Origin: an uncultured Bacteroides sp.
GTDB lineage: Bacteria > Bacteroidota > Bacteroidia > Bacteroidales > Bacteroidaceae
NCBI RefSeq assembly: GCF_910585845.1
Contig: NZ_CAJUHF010000001.1
Coordinates: 62,001-126,000, forward strand
Direction: 5' to 3'
Length of the DNA: 64,000 bases
The position numbers and the translations under genes were made by a program. Under the pieces are notes generated by a model that was not told the origin of the DNA, searched no databases, and saw only the letters and a program-made list of their open reading frames with translations. Shown one piece after another: positions 43,985-53,041 of this stretch (position 1 is its first letter; every line of letters starts with the position of its first letter).

Positions 43985-45085
43985 TTACTTTGTAAAATAA
44001 CACCAGATAGGATAATGGTCGGATTCTTTTATCGAACGGTCTACGGTGCAATTATAAGATTTCAGATTTTTGCTTGCTAAGATATTGTCTATCCGGAAGT
44101 AGAACTTGTTTTGGTTGTAGGAGATACCGAGTCCGCACCCTGATTGGGTGAAGGCATCGTTCAGGTTTCGGCTGATGACACGGTGGGCATAGGAGATCGG
44201 AGTGTCGTTGAAGTCGCCGCATACGATGATGTAGGGATGCGGTGAAGAGGCTATCTCCCGTGCGATGCTGTCGGCTTGCGGCGAACGGAGGGCGGAAGCT
44301 TCTGCCAGTTTGCGGATAAGTAGGCGTGCACCGCTTTTCACTCTTTCCGTTTCGGGATCTTTGAACATTTCTTCGTACACCACTTTGTCCTCTTTGGTTA
44401 GTTTGTTGGACTCCAGATGGTTGTTGATTAACAGCAAAGTGTCTTCACCGATTTTCAATTCGTAGGCTATCGAACCATTGTATTCACTGGCATAATCCAG
44501 TTCATGCGCCGTGAGGATGGGGAACTTCGAATAGCAGGCAATTCGGTTGCTATGATTTTTTCCTTTACCTACGGTATGGATACGGTGATAGGGATAATCT
44601 TTCAATGCATTTTCCACATCTTTCTGCCTGAGATAGCGCGGCGATTCTATCGTCTGATACTCTTGCAGACACAGGATGTCGGCTCCGCTCTCTTTCAGGT
44701 AGTTCAGAATAGGATTCTCTCCCTCTTTCTTGACGGCTCCGTTGAATCCCATAATGTTGTACGACAACACTTTGAAACTTCCTTCCGGTACGTTCCGCGT
44801 ATGGAAGTTGATGGGGAAGTACGTGTGGATCTGCGAATGGCAGAAGAGTAGGGCTGTCAGCGGAAGGAGTGCAAACTTATATTTCTGGATGATAAGCCAG
44901 AAGAGAAGGAAACAGATGTCTATCACCAGGAAAATGGGGAAAGTCAGTCCGAAACAGGACTCAACCGGATGGGCTACCGGCTTGATATGCGGGCTGTAGG
45001 CGGTGAGCAACAACAGACCTATAAAGAAAGTGTTGACCGCCAAAATCAGGTACGTGACGACTTTACCAATATGCTTTATCTTCAT
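43985..45085 (-). CDS. Endonuclease/exonuclease/phosphatase-family membrane protein, 366 aa
   Basis: N-terminal three hydrophobic segments (YLILAVNTFFIGLLLL; FPIFLVIDICFLLFWLII; FALLPLTALLF), then an EEP domain: KVLSYNIMGFNG, ILCLQEYQ, INNHLESN, VCGDFNDTP, and SDHYPIWCY. All catalytic groups are present. Substrate unknown; family includes phosphodiesterases and lipid phosphatases. Membrane-anchored, facing the periplasm by prediction. Confidence 0.88.
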   Translation of the reverse strand: MKIKHIGKVVTYLILAVNTFFIGLLLLTAYSPHIKPVAHPVESCFGLTFPIFLVIDICFLLFWLIIQKYKFALLPLTALLFCHSQIHTYFPINFHTRNVPEGSFKVLSYNIMGFNGAVKKEGENPILNYLKESGADILCLQEYQTIESPRYLRQKDVENALKDYPYHRIHTVGKGKNHSNRIACYSKFPILTAHELDYASEYNGSIAYELKIGEDTLLLINNHLESNKLTKEDKVVYEEMFKDPETERVKSGARLLIRKLAEASALRSPQADSIAREIASSPHPYIIVCGDFNDTPISYAHRVISRNLNDAFTQSGCGLGISYNQNKFYFRIDNILASKNLKSYNCTVDRSIKESDHYPIWCYFTK

Positions 45086-45099
45086 TTCCTTCTATTATT

Positions 45100-45257
45100 G
45101 TTTGCTCGCATCTATGTTTCTCTGCCTCTTATCGCTTCTCCACTCCATCGTTTCTCCGTATCTTGTCGTTTCTTCACATCCTGCCATTTCTTCACATCCT
45201 GCCATTTCTTCACATCCCATCGTTTGCTTGTATCCTATCGTTTGCTTGCATCAAACA
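45100..45257. repeat. 18-bp degenerate tandem array
   Basis: Units like GTTTCTTCACATCCTGCC and ATTTCTTCACATCCTGCC, about eight copies, some 16 bp. It covers the end of the rhomboid gene and the gap to the EEP hydrolase gene. Confidence 0.75.
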
Positions 45258-46125
45258 GGCTCTTCTTCTCTTCCGTGGTCAGGCTGTCGTAGCCCGACTT
45301 TTTCAGTTTGTCGAGGATACGGTCTATCTCTTCGGATTGCGCCTTTCGGCGGGCGTTGTAATCGTAATCTTGCTGGCGGCTGTTGCCGTAGTGCACTTTC
45401 ATTTTGGGTTTGCGGGGTTTGGCACTGAACAGCGCGGTGACACTATCCAGAAACTTGTTGATCCAAGCGGTCACGTCTCTTCCCTTGCTGATGCCGGAGG
45501 CAAACCATAGACCCGCCAGCGCACCACCCAGATGAGCGATATGTCCACCTCCATTGCTGGAAGTGACGAATAGCAAGTCCGTACCGATCACGATGAGCGC
45601 CAAATATTTCAGTCTTACCGTGCCGAACAGAAGCAGACGTATCGGATAGTTCGGTTCGCGGTAAGCCGTAGCGGCCACAATGGCAAGTACGGAAGCAGAT
45701 GCACCCAGCATGAAGGAGTAGTCCACCATCGGGCGGAAATAGGGGAAGACGTTATACGCCGCCATGTACAGCAGTCCGCCGCACAAACCTCCCAAGACGT
45801 ACACTCCGCGCAGGTGTTTCGCCGAGAACGACATGAGGAACAAAGCCCCGAACCAGTACAGCCATAACATGTTGAACAGAATATGCAGAAATCCCGCATG
45901 CATGAACATGTAAGTGAACAGCGACCAGGGCTGCAAGGCAAGCCGCGTTACAGAAGCCGGCAATTCCAGCCACTCGAACACGCCGCCAAGGCTGCGGTTG
46001 AACAATTGTAGCAGGACTTCCGTCAGTGTGGTGATGACAAAGACGCCGACGTTGATGTAAATCAGCTGGATATAGATATTCCCTCTGCGGAACGCCTCTT
46101 TAAGGTCAGTTATAATAGTAGTCAT
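45235..46125 (-). CDS. Rhomboid-family intramembrane serine protease, 296 aa
   Basis: Six-TM rhomboid core: LFTYMFMHAGFLHILFNML, catalytic Ser in LGASASVLAIVA, and catalytic His in GGHIAHLGGALAGLWF. The C-terminal ~90 residues are a soluble basic tail (RRKAQSEEIDRILDKLKKSG). The last residues are encoded within the 18-bp repeat array. Overlaps the upstream rhomboid gene by 20 bp, so they are co-expressed. Substrate unknown. Confidence 0.92.
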   Translation of the reverse strand: MTTIITDLKEAFRRGNIYIQLIYINVGVFVITTLTEVLLQLFNRSLGGVFEWLELPASVTRLALQPWSLFTYMFMHAGFLHILFNMLWLYWFGALFLMSFSAKHLRGVYVLGGLCGGLLYMAAYNVFPYFRPMVDYSFMLGASASVLAIVAATAYREPNYPIRLLLFGTVRLKYLALIVIGTDLLFVTSSNGGGHIAHLGGALAGLWFASGISKGRDVTAWINKFLDSVTALFSAKPRKPKMKVHYGNSRQQDYDYNARRKAQSEEIDRILDKLKKSGYDSLTTEEKKSLFDASKR

Positions 46126-46840
46126 TTCCTCTGTCTTTTTTTCTCCAATACGTAATCAATATGAACCCGAATATCATTCCGCCCAGATGTGCGAAGTGGG
46201 CAACGTTGTCGTTCGGATTGTTGGCAAAGCCCGAATAGAGTTCAATCAGCGCATAACCTATCACGAAATACTTCGCCTTGATCGGGAACGGAAACGGAAA
46301 GATGAACAGCGGCTGGTTGGGGAACAGCATTCCGAATCCTAACAGGATGGCGTACACACTTCCTGAAGCTCCTACGGTCGGTACGTTGATCAGTGCGTTC
46401 AGGCTTGCCATGGCAGGGTCGGTGTAGTTCATGCTCTGATGCCATATTTTGGTTCCTTCTTGGTAGACGACGTCAATCATCTCCGGTGTCATTCCGGTTT
46501 CTACCGACCGGATGCGCAGGTAGACCACCAGCATGTTGATCAGTCCTGCACCGATGCCGCACATCATGTAGTAGGACAGGAATCGCCCCGGTCCCCAGAC
46601 CTGCTCGAGGATACGGCCGAACATCCATACGGCAAACATATTGAAAAACAAGTGGGTGAATCCACCGTGCATGAACATGTAGGTGATGAACTGTGCGGCA
46701 TTGAAGTCTTCGGAAAGGAAGAAATGAAGTCCTAAGTAATGGTCCAGATTGATGCCGTAGCTTGCAGCGACTATGGTCGCGAAGAAAACCAGGACGTTGA
46801 TGATCAGTATGTTTTTTGTAACTGTCGGTATCGCATTCAT
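46106..46840 (-). CDS. Rhomboid-family intramembrane serine protease, 244 aa
   Basis: Compact rhomboid: FITYMFMHGGFTHLFFNMFA, catalytic Ser in VGASGSVYAILLG, His in HFAHLGGMIFGF. No long soluble tail. Upstream a minus-strand TATTTTTG box (46870-46863) may be the promoter of the pair. Two rhomboids in tandem, both with intact dyads, suggest distinct substrates. Confidence 0.93.
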   Translation of the reverse strand: MNAIPTVTKNILIINVLVFFATIVAASYGINLDHYLGLHFFLSEDFNAAQFITYMFMHGGFTHLFFNMFAVWMFGRILEQVWGPGRFLSYYMMCGIGAGLINMLVVYLRIRSVETGMTPEMIDVVYQEGTKIWHQSMNYTDPAMASLNALINVPTVGASGSVYAILLGFGMLFPNQPLFIFPFPFPIKAKYFVIGYALIELYSGFANNPNDNVAHFAHLGGMIFGFILITYWRKKDRGNDYYYN

Positions 46841-47112
46841 ACATTCTATTGTTTCAATTCGACAAAAATACGAATAATTTCTGTTCTATAACAGAAAAAC
46901 AGTACCCTATTCCTTCTTTTTCGCGAAAAGAGAGCAGTTTTTTAATGTTTTTATTTGATATTCAGAATTGTTAGCGTCTTCGTGTCGGGTGGAAAGTTCT
47001 TTCTCTTTCCTTTCTTTTACCCTTTTTTGTTCTCGTTTTGTTTTCTTAGCCCGTCTTGTTCCCTATGCTCTTCTCTCTCTCGCGAGCGCGCATACATGAA
47101 AGTTTTGCACAT

Positions 47113-47220
47113 TTTACCTACACCACCTACACCATCTGAGATATCTTGCTGTATAACAATGCTATATGATTGGTGTAGGCAGGGGTGTAGATACGGTGTA
47201 GGTAAATTTGCCTACACCAC
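47113..47220. repeat. Inverted CCTACACC motif cluster
   Basis: TTTACCTACACC (47113-47124) is the exact complement of GGTGTAGGTAAA (47195-47206). Further copies of CCTACACC/GGTGTAGG lie at about 47126, 47172 and 47211, so alternative stems are possible. Function unknown. Confidence 0.7.
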
Positions 47221-47347
47221 TTCCGGTTTGGACGTGTTTTCTTTCTTTCCCATGCTGTTTTTCTTGTTTTTTCCCAGTATTCATGTTTGCATCCGTTGGC
47301 TTCGGGCGGGAGTTATTTGTGATAACATCCTGTTTTTGTTCGGATAA

Positions 47348-47500
47348 CCACGTATGTTCTTCCGATTGACCTCCGATGTTGTTTATATTTCCACATCCGT
47401 GGTTCATGTTCTCCACAGTCGTGGATTAGCTGTTCCACATCCGTGGAGAGCGTGAACCATAACTGTAGAGCAGCTGAACCACGACTGTGGCTGATTGATA
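47348..47500. repeat. 22-bp array with CCAC-N4-GTGG palindromes
   Basis: Seven units, five starting at 47391, 47413, 47435, 47457 and 47479 with exact 22-bp spacing. Most begin with palindromes such as CCACATCCGTGG, CCACAGTCGTGG and CCACGACTGTGG; the rest of each unit varies. Confidence 0.82.
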
Positions 47501-47627
47501 ATGAAGGATTCTATTGGATTGAAACATGGGATGAAAATGTATTAATCCATGGGAGTTATTGTGTCAAGTGCTGTGGCTGGTACAGATTGATTCATTGATT
47601 CAATCGCGACCGGATAGCGCATCGCGT

Positions 47628-47690
47628 ATATTGCTGACACAACTTATTAATTTGTTGTGAGGCTGAAATTTGATAATTATTTTATCCGCG
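47628..47690 (-). pseudogene. Fragment of small membrane protein gene
   Basis: Reading leftwards gives IIKFQPHNKLISCVSNI, closely matching MIIHFLLHNRLVSCVSNI of the 83-aa gene at 49439-49690. No start or frame continuation, so it is a decayed copy. Confidence 0.65.
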
Positions 47691-47691
47691 C

Positions 47692-47775
47692 CATATCCGA
47701 AACGCATCTGCTCCGTATCTTCTTCGTACAAAAGTACCTTTGCTTGGAGAAAGTACGGAGCAGATACGGAGCGGC
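47692..47775. promoter_or_regulatory. Promoter-like element, copy A
   Basis: Contains CAAAAGTACCTTTG, in which minus-strand TACTTTTG and plus-strand TACCTTTG -7 boxes overlap, flanked by CTCCGTA / TACGGAG inverted repeats. A similar copy is at 50668-50755. Confidence 0.6.
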
Positions 47776-48009
47776 GTCTGTTTTGATAAAGTTTTGACCC
47801 GAATTTATTCTAAAGCCGGTTCCGCTAACCGATTGTTTGGCAGGGTAGGCTGCATCCTGTTAATTTCAAAATTGATGGCATCTGAAATATGAGTGTTGTA
47901 CTTAATTTAATGGAGTACTTTAAATAAACTCAACGTTAGAGATTACAGCTTAATTTACGAAAACTGCATTTTTTCATGAAATATCAATCTGTTTTTTCAA
48001 TAAATAGAC

Positions 48010-48017
48010 TATCTTTG
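48010..48017 (+). promoter_or_regulatory. -7 box before chimeric pseudogene
   Basis: TATCTTTG, 6 bp before ATG 48024, so any message would be nearly leaderless. Confidence 0.5.
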
Positions 48018-48023
48018 CCATCT

Positions 48024-49293
<1,270 letters not shown>

Positions 49294-49438
49294 TCGTAGG
49301 GCTGGAATACATCGAAGCGGCTTATACGCCGTTGCTTAAATCCTGCATTCGGCAGATGACCTCGGATTGTTCCCTTGAATACCAGTGAACAGTCTGCGGT
49401 TATCCGCCGAATCTGTATATTACGCGTTGCCTTTATCC

Positions 49439-49690
49439 TTATTTCTTATTCTTCTTGTTGTTCTTCTTCTTGTACTTTTTCCAAGACAAATATAGCAGGG
49501 CAGTGACATCAATCAAAGCCATGATACTTAATAGTGCTGTAAAGATATAGCTTATTACATTTTTATTGTTGAATGAGATCAAGCAAAATATGATCAGGAA
49601 CAGGATATTGCTGACACAGCTTACTAATCTGTTGTGGAGGAGAAAATGAATAATCATTTCCGGAGTTGATCTTTGATTCTTTCTTTCCAT
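49439..49690 (-). CDS. Small two-TM membrane protein, 83 aa
   Basis: Start MERKNQRSTPEMIIH at 49690. Two hydrophobic stretches (VSNILFLIIFCLISF and ISYIFTALLSIMALIDVTALL) and a very basic lysine/asparagine tail. No family recognised. A damaged copy is at 47628-47690. The downstream gene order suggests a link with the regulator at 49840. Confidence 0.6.
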   Translation of the reverse strand: MERKNQRSTPEMIIHFLLHNRLVSCVSNILFLIIFCLISFNNKNVISYIFTALLSIMALIDVTALLYLSWKKYKKKNNKKNKK

Positions 49691-49839
49691 AATCGGTCGA
49701 ATTGAATAGTGGATAATTGAAAACTTTTTTCTGCAAAAGAAGCGGAATTGGGTTATTGGGCAAAAATTTGCTGTGTACAATTAGTGTACATTTGACAGGT
49801 GGGCAGTCCGAGTGGCCGTAGGTTTATGTGTGCGGGGCA

Positions 49840-50580
49840 TCACAGCGCATGGATGAACTCATCCCATAACTTGGGAGTTCCCTTTTCCTGAAAGACTTTT
49901 TCGTATAATCTCCTTCGTGTGGCGGTGATCGCTTCCTTGGTATGGTTGGTCAGCTTGGCTATATCCGATGGCTGCATGTTTATCTTTATCAGAAGGCAGA
50001 CTTGCAACTCGTGATTGCTGAAACTGTAGAATCTGTAGAGGCTTTCGGTAAAGTTATTGTATGTTTTATCCACGGCATCTTGCAATGCCTGCCAGTCGGA
50101 ACTGCTTTTCGGGGTATCGATATTCCTTTTGAAACGGAGATAAATCTCTGAGTTCCGGAAGTTCGTTTCGGCCTGCTCCTGCTCATTCAAGGCTGTAGTT
50201 GCGGGCTTGTTGGTGCATAAGATGATGTGTTTCTGTTTTTGGAGTTGGGCTTGCAAGAGGGTGTTCGCATGGCTCGTGTCTTCTATCTTCCGTTCCAGTT
50301 CTTCAATTCTCTTTTGGCTCTCTTTGATAATCCGGTCGTTTTCCTGGCAGATATTTTCTTTAATGGTCTCAAGTTGTTGGGCGAATATTCTGTTTTGGTT
50401 TCTTTTTTGCCTGAGGTTGTCTATATAGGCATTCGAATGGATCAGTATCAGTATGCTGGCAATGGTGATGGCGGTGAGGCAGTTGTTCGAACTCTCCGTA
50501 GCCTCCTTCGGCTTGTCCTTACAAGAGCAGAGGACAAGTAGGAAAAAGAGGGGCAATATGGTTCGTATGGTCTGTTTCAT
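49840..50580 (-). CDS. Membrane-anchored HTH regulator, short form, 246 aa
   Basis: Start MKQTIRTILPLFFLLVLCSC at 50580 gives a lipoprotein-type signal. A second hydrophobic stretch (LTAITIASILILIHS) follows after ~20 residues, then a coiled coil (residues ~65-130) and a C-terminal HTH of the DUF6377/LuxR-like type (VCLLIKINMQPSDIAKLTNHTKEAITATRRRLYEKVF). Relatives often carry TPR repeats between signal and TM; these are missing, so it may be internally deleted or a natural short form. Confidence 0.7.
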   Translation of the reverse strand: MKQTIRTILPLFFLLVLCSCKDKPKEATESSNNCLTAITIASILILIHSNAYIDNLRQKRNQNRIFAQQLETIKENICQENDRIIKESQKRIEELERKIEDTSHANTLLQAQLQKQKHIILCTNKPATTALNEQEQAETNFRNSEIYLRFKRNIDTPKSSSDWQALQDAVDKTYNNFTESLYRFYSFSNHELQVCLLIKINMQPSDIAKLTNHTKEAITATRRRLYEKVFQEKGTPKLWDEFIHAL

Positions 50581-50667
50581 AGCTTTTCTGAGACAAAAGT
50601 GCAGAATAAATATTGAATTAGCAAGAACTATTGGCAGAATTATTGGCTTGTTAAGCCCCTGTCCGCG

Positions 50668-50755
50668 TTGTATCCGAAACGCTTCTTCTCCGTACCTTCT
50701 CCGTACTTTCTCCGTGCAAAAGTACCTTTGCTTGGAGAAAGTACGGAGAAAATAC
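50668..50755. promoter_or_regulatory. Promoter-like element, copy B
   Basis: Same core CAAAAGTACCTTTG with overlapping opposite -7 boxes as copy A, and more CTCCGTA/TACGGAG repeats. It lies between the regulator (-) and argS (+); the minus box could drive the regulator with a ~110-nt leader. Confidence 0.62.
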
Positions 50756-50852
50756 GTAGAATACATGCTTCTGGCCGGGATTTCGGAGTTGTGTAACCAA
50801 GTGCCAAAGCCGTGAAAAACCGTGACTTGACATTAAAAATAAGCAGGCATAT

Positions 50853-50883
50853 TTTGTACTGCTTCCGGTTTGAACTATCTTTG
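50853..50883 (+). promoter_or_regulatory. argS promoter
   Basis: TTTG (50853-50856), 19 bp, TATCTTTG (50876-50883). Exact consensus; start codon follows at 50907. Confidence 0.85.
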
Positions 50884-50906
50884 CACTCGGAAAATACTTT
50901 TAAATC

Positions 50907-52700
50907 ATGAATATAGAAGATAAACTGGTAGTGTCCGTTGTCAATGGACTGAAGACGTTGTACGGACAAGATGTGCCTGCCGCACAGGTGCAACTGCAAA
51001 AAACAAAGAAAGAATTTGAAGGCCATCTCACGCTGGTCGTCTTTCCTTTCCTCCGCATGTCCCGAAAAGGACCGGAACAGACTGCGCAGGAGATTGGCGA
51101 ATACCTGAAAGCCAATGAGCCTTCGGTAGCTGCATTCAATGTCATTAAAGGTTTTCTGAACCTGACTATCGCTTCTTCCGCCTGGATTGAACTGATGAAC
51201 AGCATCCATGCCGACAAGCAGTATGGCATCGTGGCTGCTACGGATAATTCTCCGCTGGTTATGATTGAATATTCTTCGCCCAACACCAACAAGCCGCTCC
51301 ACTTGGGACACGTGCGCAATAACCTGCTGGGCAATGCCCTCGCCAATATCGTTATGGCAAACGGCAACAAGGTCGTAAAGACGAACATCGTAAACGACCG
51401 CGGTATCCATATCTGCAAGTCCATGCTGGCATGGCTGAAGTATGGAAACGGTGAGACACCGGCATCTTCCGGTAAGAAGGGCGACCATCTGGTAGGCGAC
51501 TACTACGTGGCTTTCGACAAGCACTTTAAGGCAGAAGTGGCGGAGCTTATGGCGAAAGGCATGACCAAGGAAGAGGCCGAGGCTGCTTCCCCCTTAATGA
51601 ACGAAGCGCGTGAGATGCTGGTGAAGTGGGAAGCCGGAGACCCTGAGGTGCGTGCACTTTGGGCAAAGATGAATAACTGGGTGTACGAGGGATTCGATGA
51701 GACCTACCGTAAGATGGGTGTCAGCTTCGACAAGATATATTATGAGTCAAATACCTACCTCGAAGGGAAGGAGAAAGTGGTGGAAGGCCTTGAGAAAGGT
51801 TTCTTCTATCGAAAAGAGGATGGTTCCGTATGGGCGGACCTGACTCCCGAGGGACTGGACCACAAACTGTTGTTGCGTGCGGACGGCACGTCTGTGTACA
51901 TGACGCAGGACATCGGTACCGCCAAGCTCCGTTTTGCCGATTATCCTATCGACAAGATGATCTACGTGGTGGGTAACGAGCAGAACTACCACTTCCAAGT
52001 ACTTTCCATCCTGCTCGACAAGCTTGGTTTTGAGTGGGGAAAGAGCCTCGTGCATTTCTCATACGGTATGGTGGAACTGCCCGAAGGCAAGATGAAGAGC
52101 CGTGAAGGTACGGTGGTGGATGCTGACGACTTGATCGAAGAGATGGTGAAGACCGCCAAAGATACCTCCAACGAGTTGGGCAAGTTGGACGGACTGTCTC
52201 AGGAAGAGGCTGACGACATTGCCCGTATCGTCGGCTTGGGCGCGCTGAAATACTTCATCCTGAAGGTAGATGCACGCAAGAACATGACTTTCAATCCGAA
52301 GGAATCCATCGACTTCAACGGAAACACGGGACCGTTCATCCAATATACGTATGCACGTATCCAGTCCGTGCTCCGCAAGGCTGCGGAAGCAGGTATAGTC
52401 ATACCGGAAGAGGTGCCTGCTGGCATCGAGTTGAGCGAGAAGGAAGAAGGTCTTATCCAGATGATGGCGGACTTTGCGGCAATCGTGAAGCAGGCAGGCG
52501 AAGATTACAGCCCTTCCATCATTGCCAACTATACCTATGACTTGGTGAAGGAGTACAATCAGTTCTATCATGATTTCAGCATCCTGCGCGAAGAGAATGA
52601 GGCAGTGAAGGTGTTCCGCCTTGCCTTGTCGGAAAATGTGGCGAAGATCGTTCGCCTCGGTATGGGACTGCTGGGCATCGAAGTGCCGGACAGAATGTAA
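50907..52700 (+). CDS. argS: Arginyl-tRNA synthetase, 597 aa
   Basis: Class I synthetase charging tRNA-Arg. N-terminal additional domain (residues 1-110), HIGH motif as HLGH (132-135) in SPNTNKPLHLGHVRNN, KMSKS-equivalent region GKMKSREGTVVDADDL, and the C-terminal anticodon-binding helical domain (IQYTYARIQSVLRKA). Normal length. Standalone gene with its own promoter and a strong shared terminator downstream. Confidence 0.97.
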   Translation: MNIEDKLVVSVVNGLKTLYGQDVPAAQVQLQKTKKEFEGHLTLVVFPFLRMSRKGPEQTAQEIGEYLKANEPSVAAFNVIKGFLNLTIASSAWIELMNSIHADKQYGIVAATDNSPLVMIEYSSPNTNKPLHLGHVRNNLLGNALANIVMANGNKVVKTNIVNDRGIHICKSMLAWLKYGNGETPASSGKKGDHLVGDYYVAFDKHFKAEVAELMAKGMTKEEAEAASPLMNEAREMLVKWEAGDPEVRALWAKMNNWVYEGFDETYRKMGVSFDKIYYESNTYLEGKEKVVEGLEKGFFYRKEDGSVWADLTPEGLDHKLLLRADGTSVYMTQDIGTAKLRFADYPIDKMIYVVGNEQNYHFQVLSILLDKLGFEWGKSLVHFSYGMVELPEGKMKSREGTVVDADDLIEEMVKTAKDTSNELGKLDGLSQEEADDIARIVGLGALKYFILKVDARKNMTFNPKESIDFNGNTGPFIQYTYARIQSVLRKAAEAGIVIPEEVPAGIELSEKEEGLIQMMADFAAIVKQAGEDYSPSIIANYTYDLVKEYNQFYHDFSILREENEAVKVFRLALSENVAKIVRLGMGLLGIEVPDRM

Positions 52701-52849
52701 TCGAGCACCGATGTTGAGGCTTGCTTGTGCCTATAGAACGCAGGGCAGTGTTTTATAAATAATCGGTGAGGTGTGTCTAAAATGCAATGGCGCACCTCAT
52801 AGGAAAAACACCCTGTAAAGATATTCAGCAAAGTATCTTAAGATACTTT

Positions 52850-52949
52850 GCCATGTATGTTTAGATACTTAGCCATGTATGTAAACATACTCAAGAATGC
52901 AAACAAGCATACTCAGAATGTAAATAAGCATATTCAGAATGCGGACAAG
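52850..52949. repeat. 22-bp degenerate tandem array
   Basis: Units start at 52850, 52872, 52885, 52907 and 52928, with two subfamilies (GCCATGTATGT.. and GCATACTCAGAATG..). Spacings are 21-22 bp apart from one partial unit. Confidence 0.65.
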
Positions 52950-52973
52950 GTTACGTTTTTGCGAAACTTGTAT

Positions 52974-53024
52974 AAACAATCAGCCTCGGAATGATGAATC
53001 CATACATTCCGAGGCTGATTGTTT
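52974..53024. terminator. Bidirectional terminator argS/topA
   Basis: AAACAATCAGCCTCGGAATG pairs perfectly over 20 bp with its complement ending ..GGCTGATTGTTT. Confidence 0.9.
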
Positions 53025-53041
53025 ATGAAACTCTGCTGCGC

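Larger units (their letters stand above)
46841..48023. other. 1.2-kb gene-poor decayed region
   Basis: No gene of its own. Holds the rhomboid promoter, an inverted CCTACACC cluster (47113-47220), a 22-bp array (47348-47500), a fragment of the small membrane gene (47628-47690), promoter element copy A (47692-47775) and the start region of the chimeric pseudogene. Confidence 0.7.
52701..53041. other. argS-topA intergenic region
   Basis: No gene. Holds a short palindrome GTATCTTAAGATAC (52833 area), a 22-bp array (52850-52950) and a bidirectional terminator. Confidence 0.75.

Noticed and set aside
47348..47500. CRISPR array
   Set aside because: Palindromic starts with only ten variable bases between them; no cas genes nearby.
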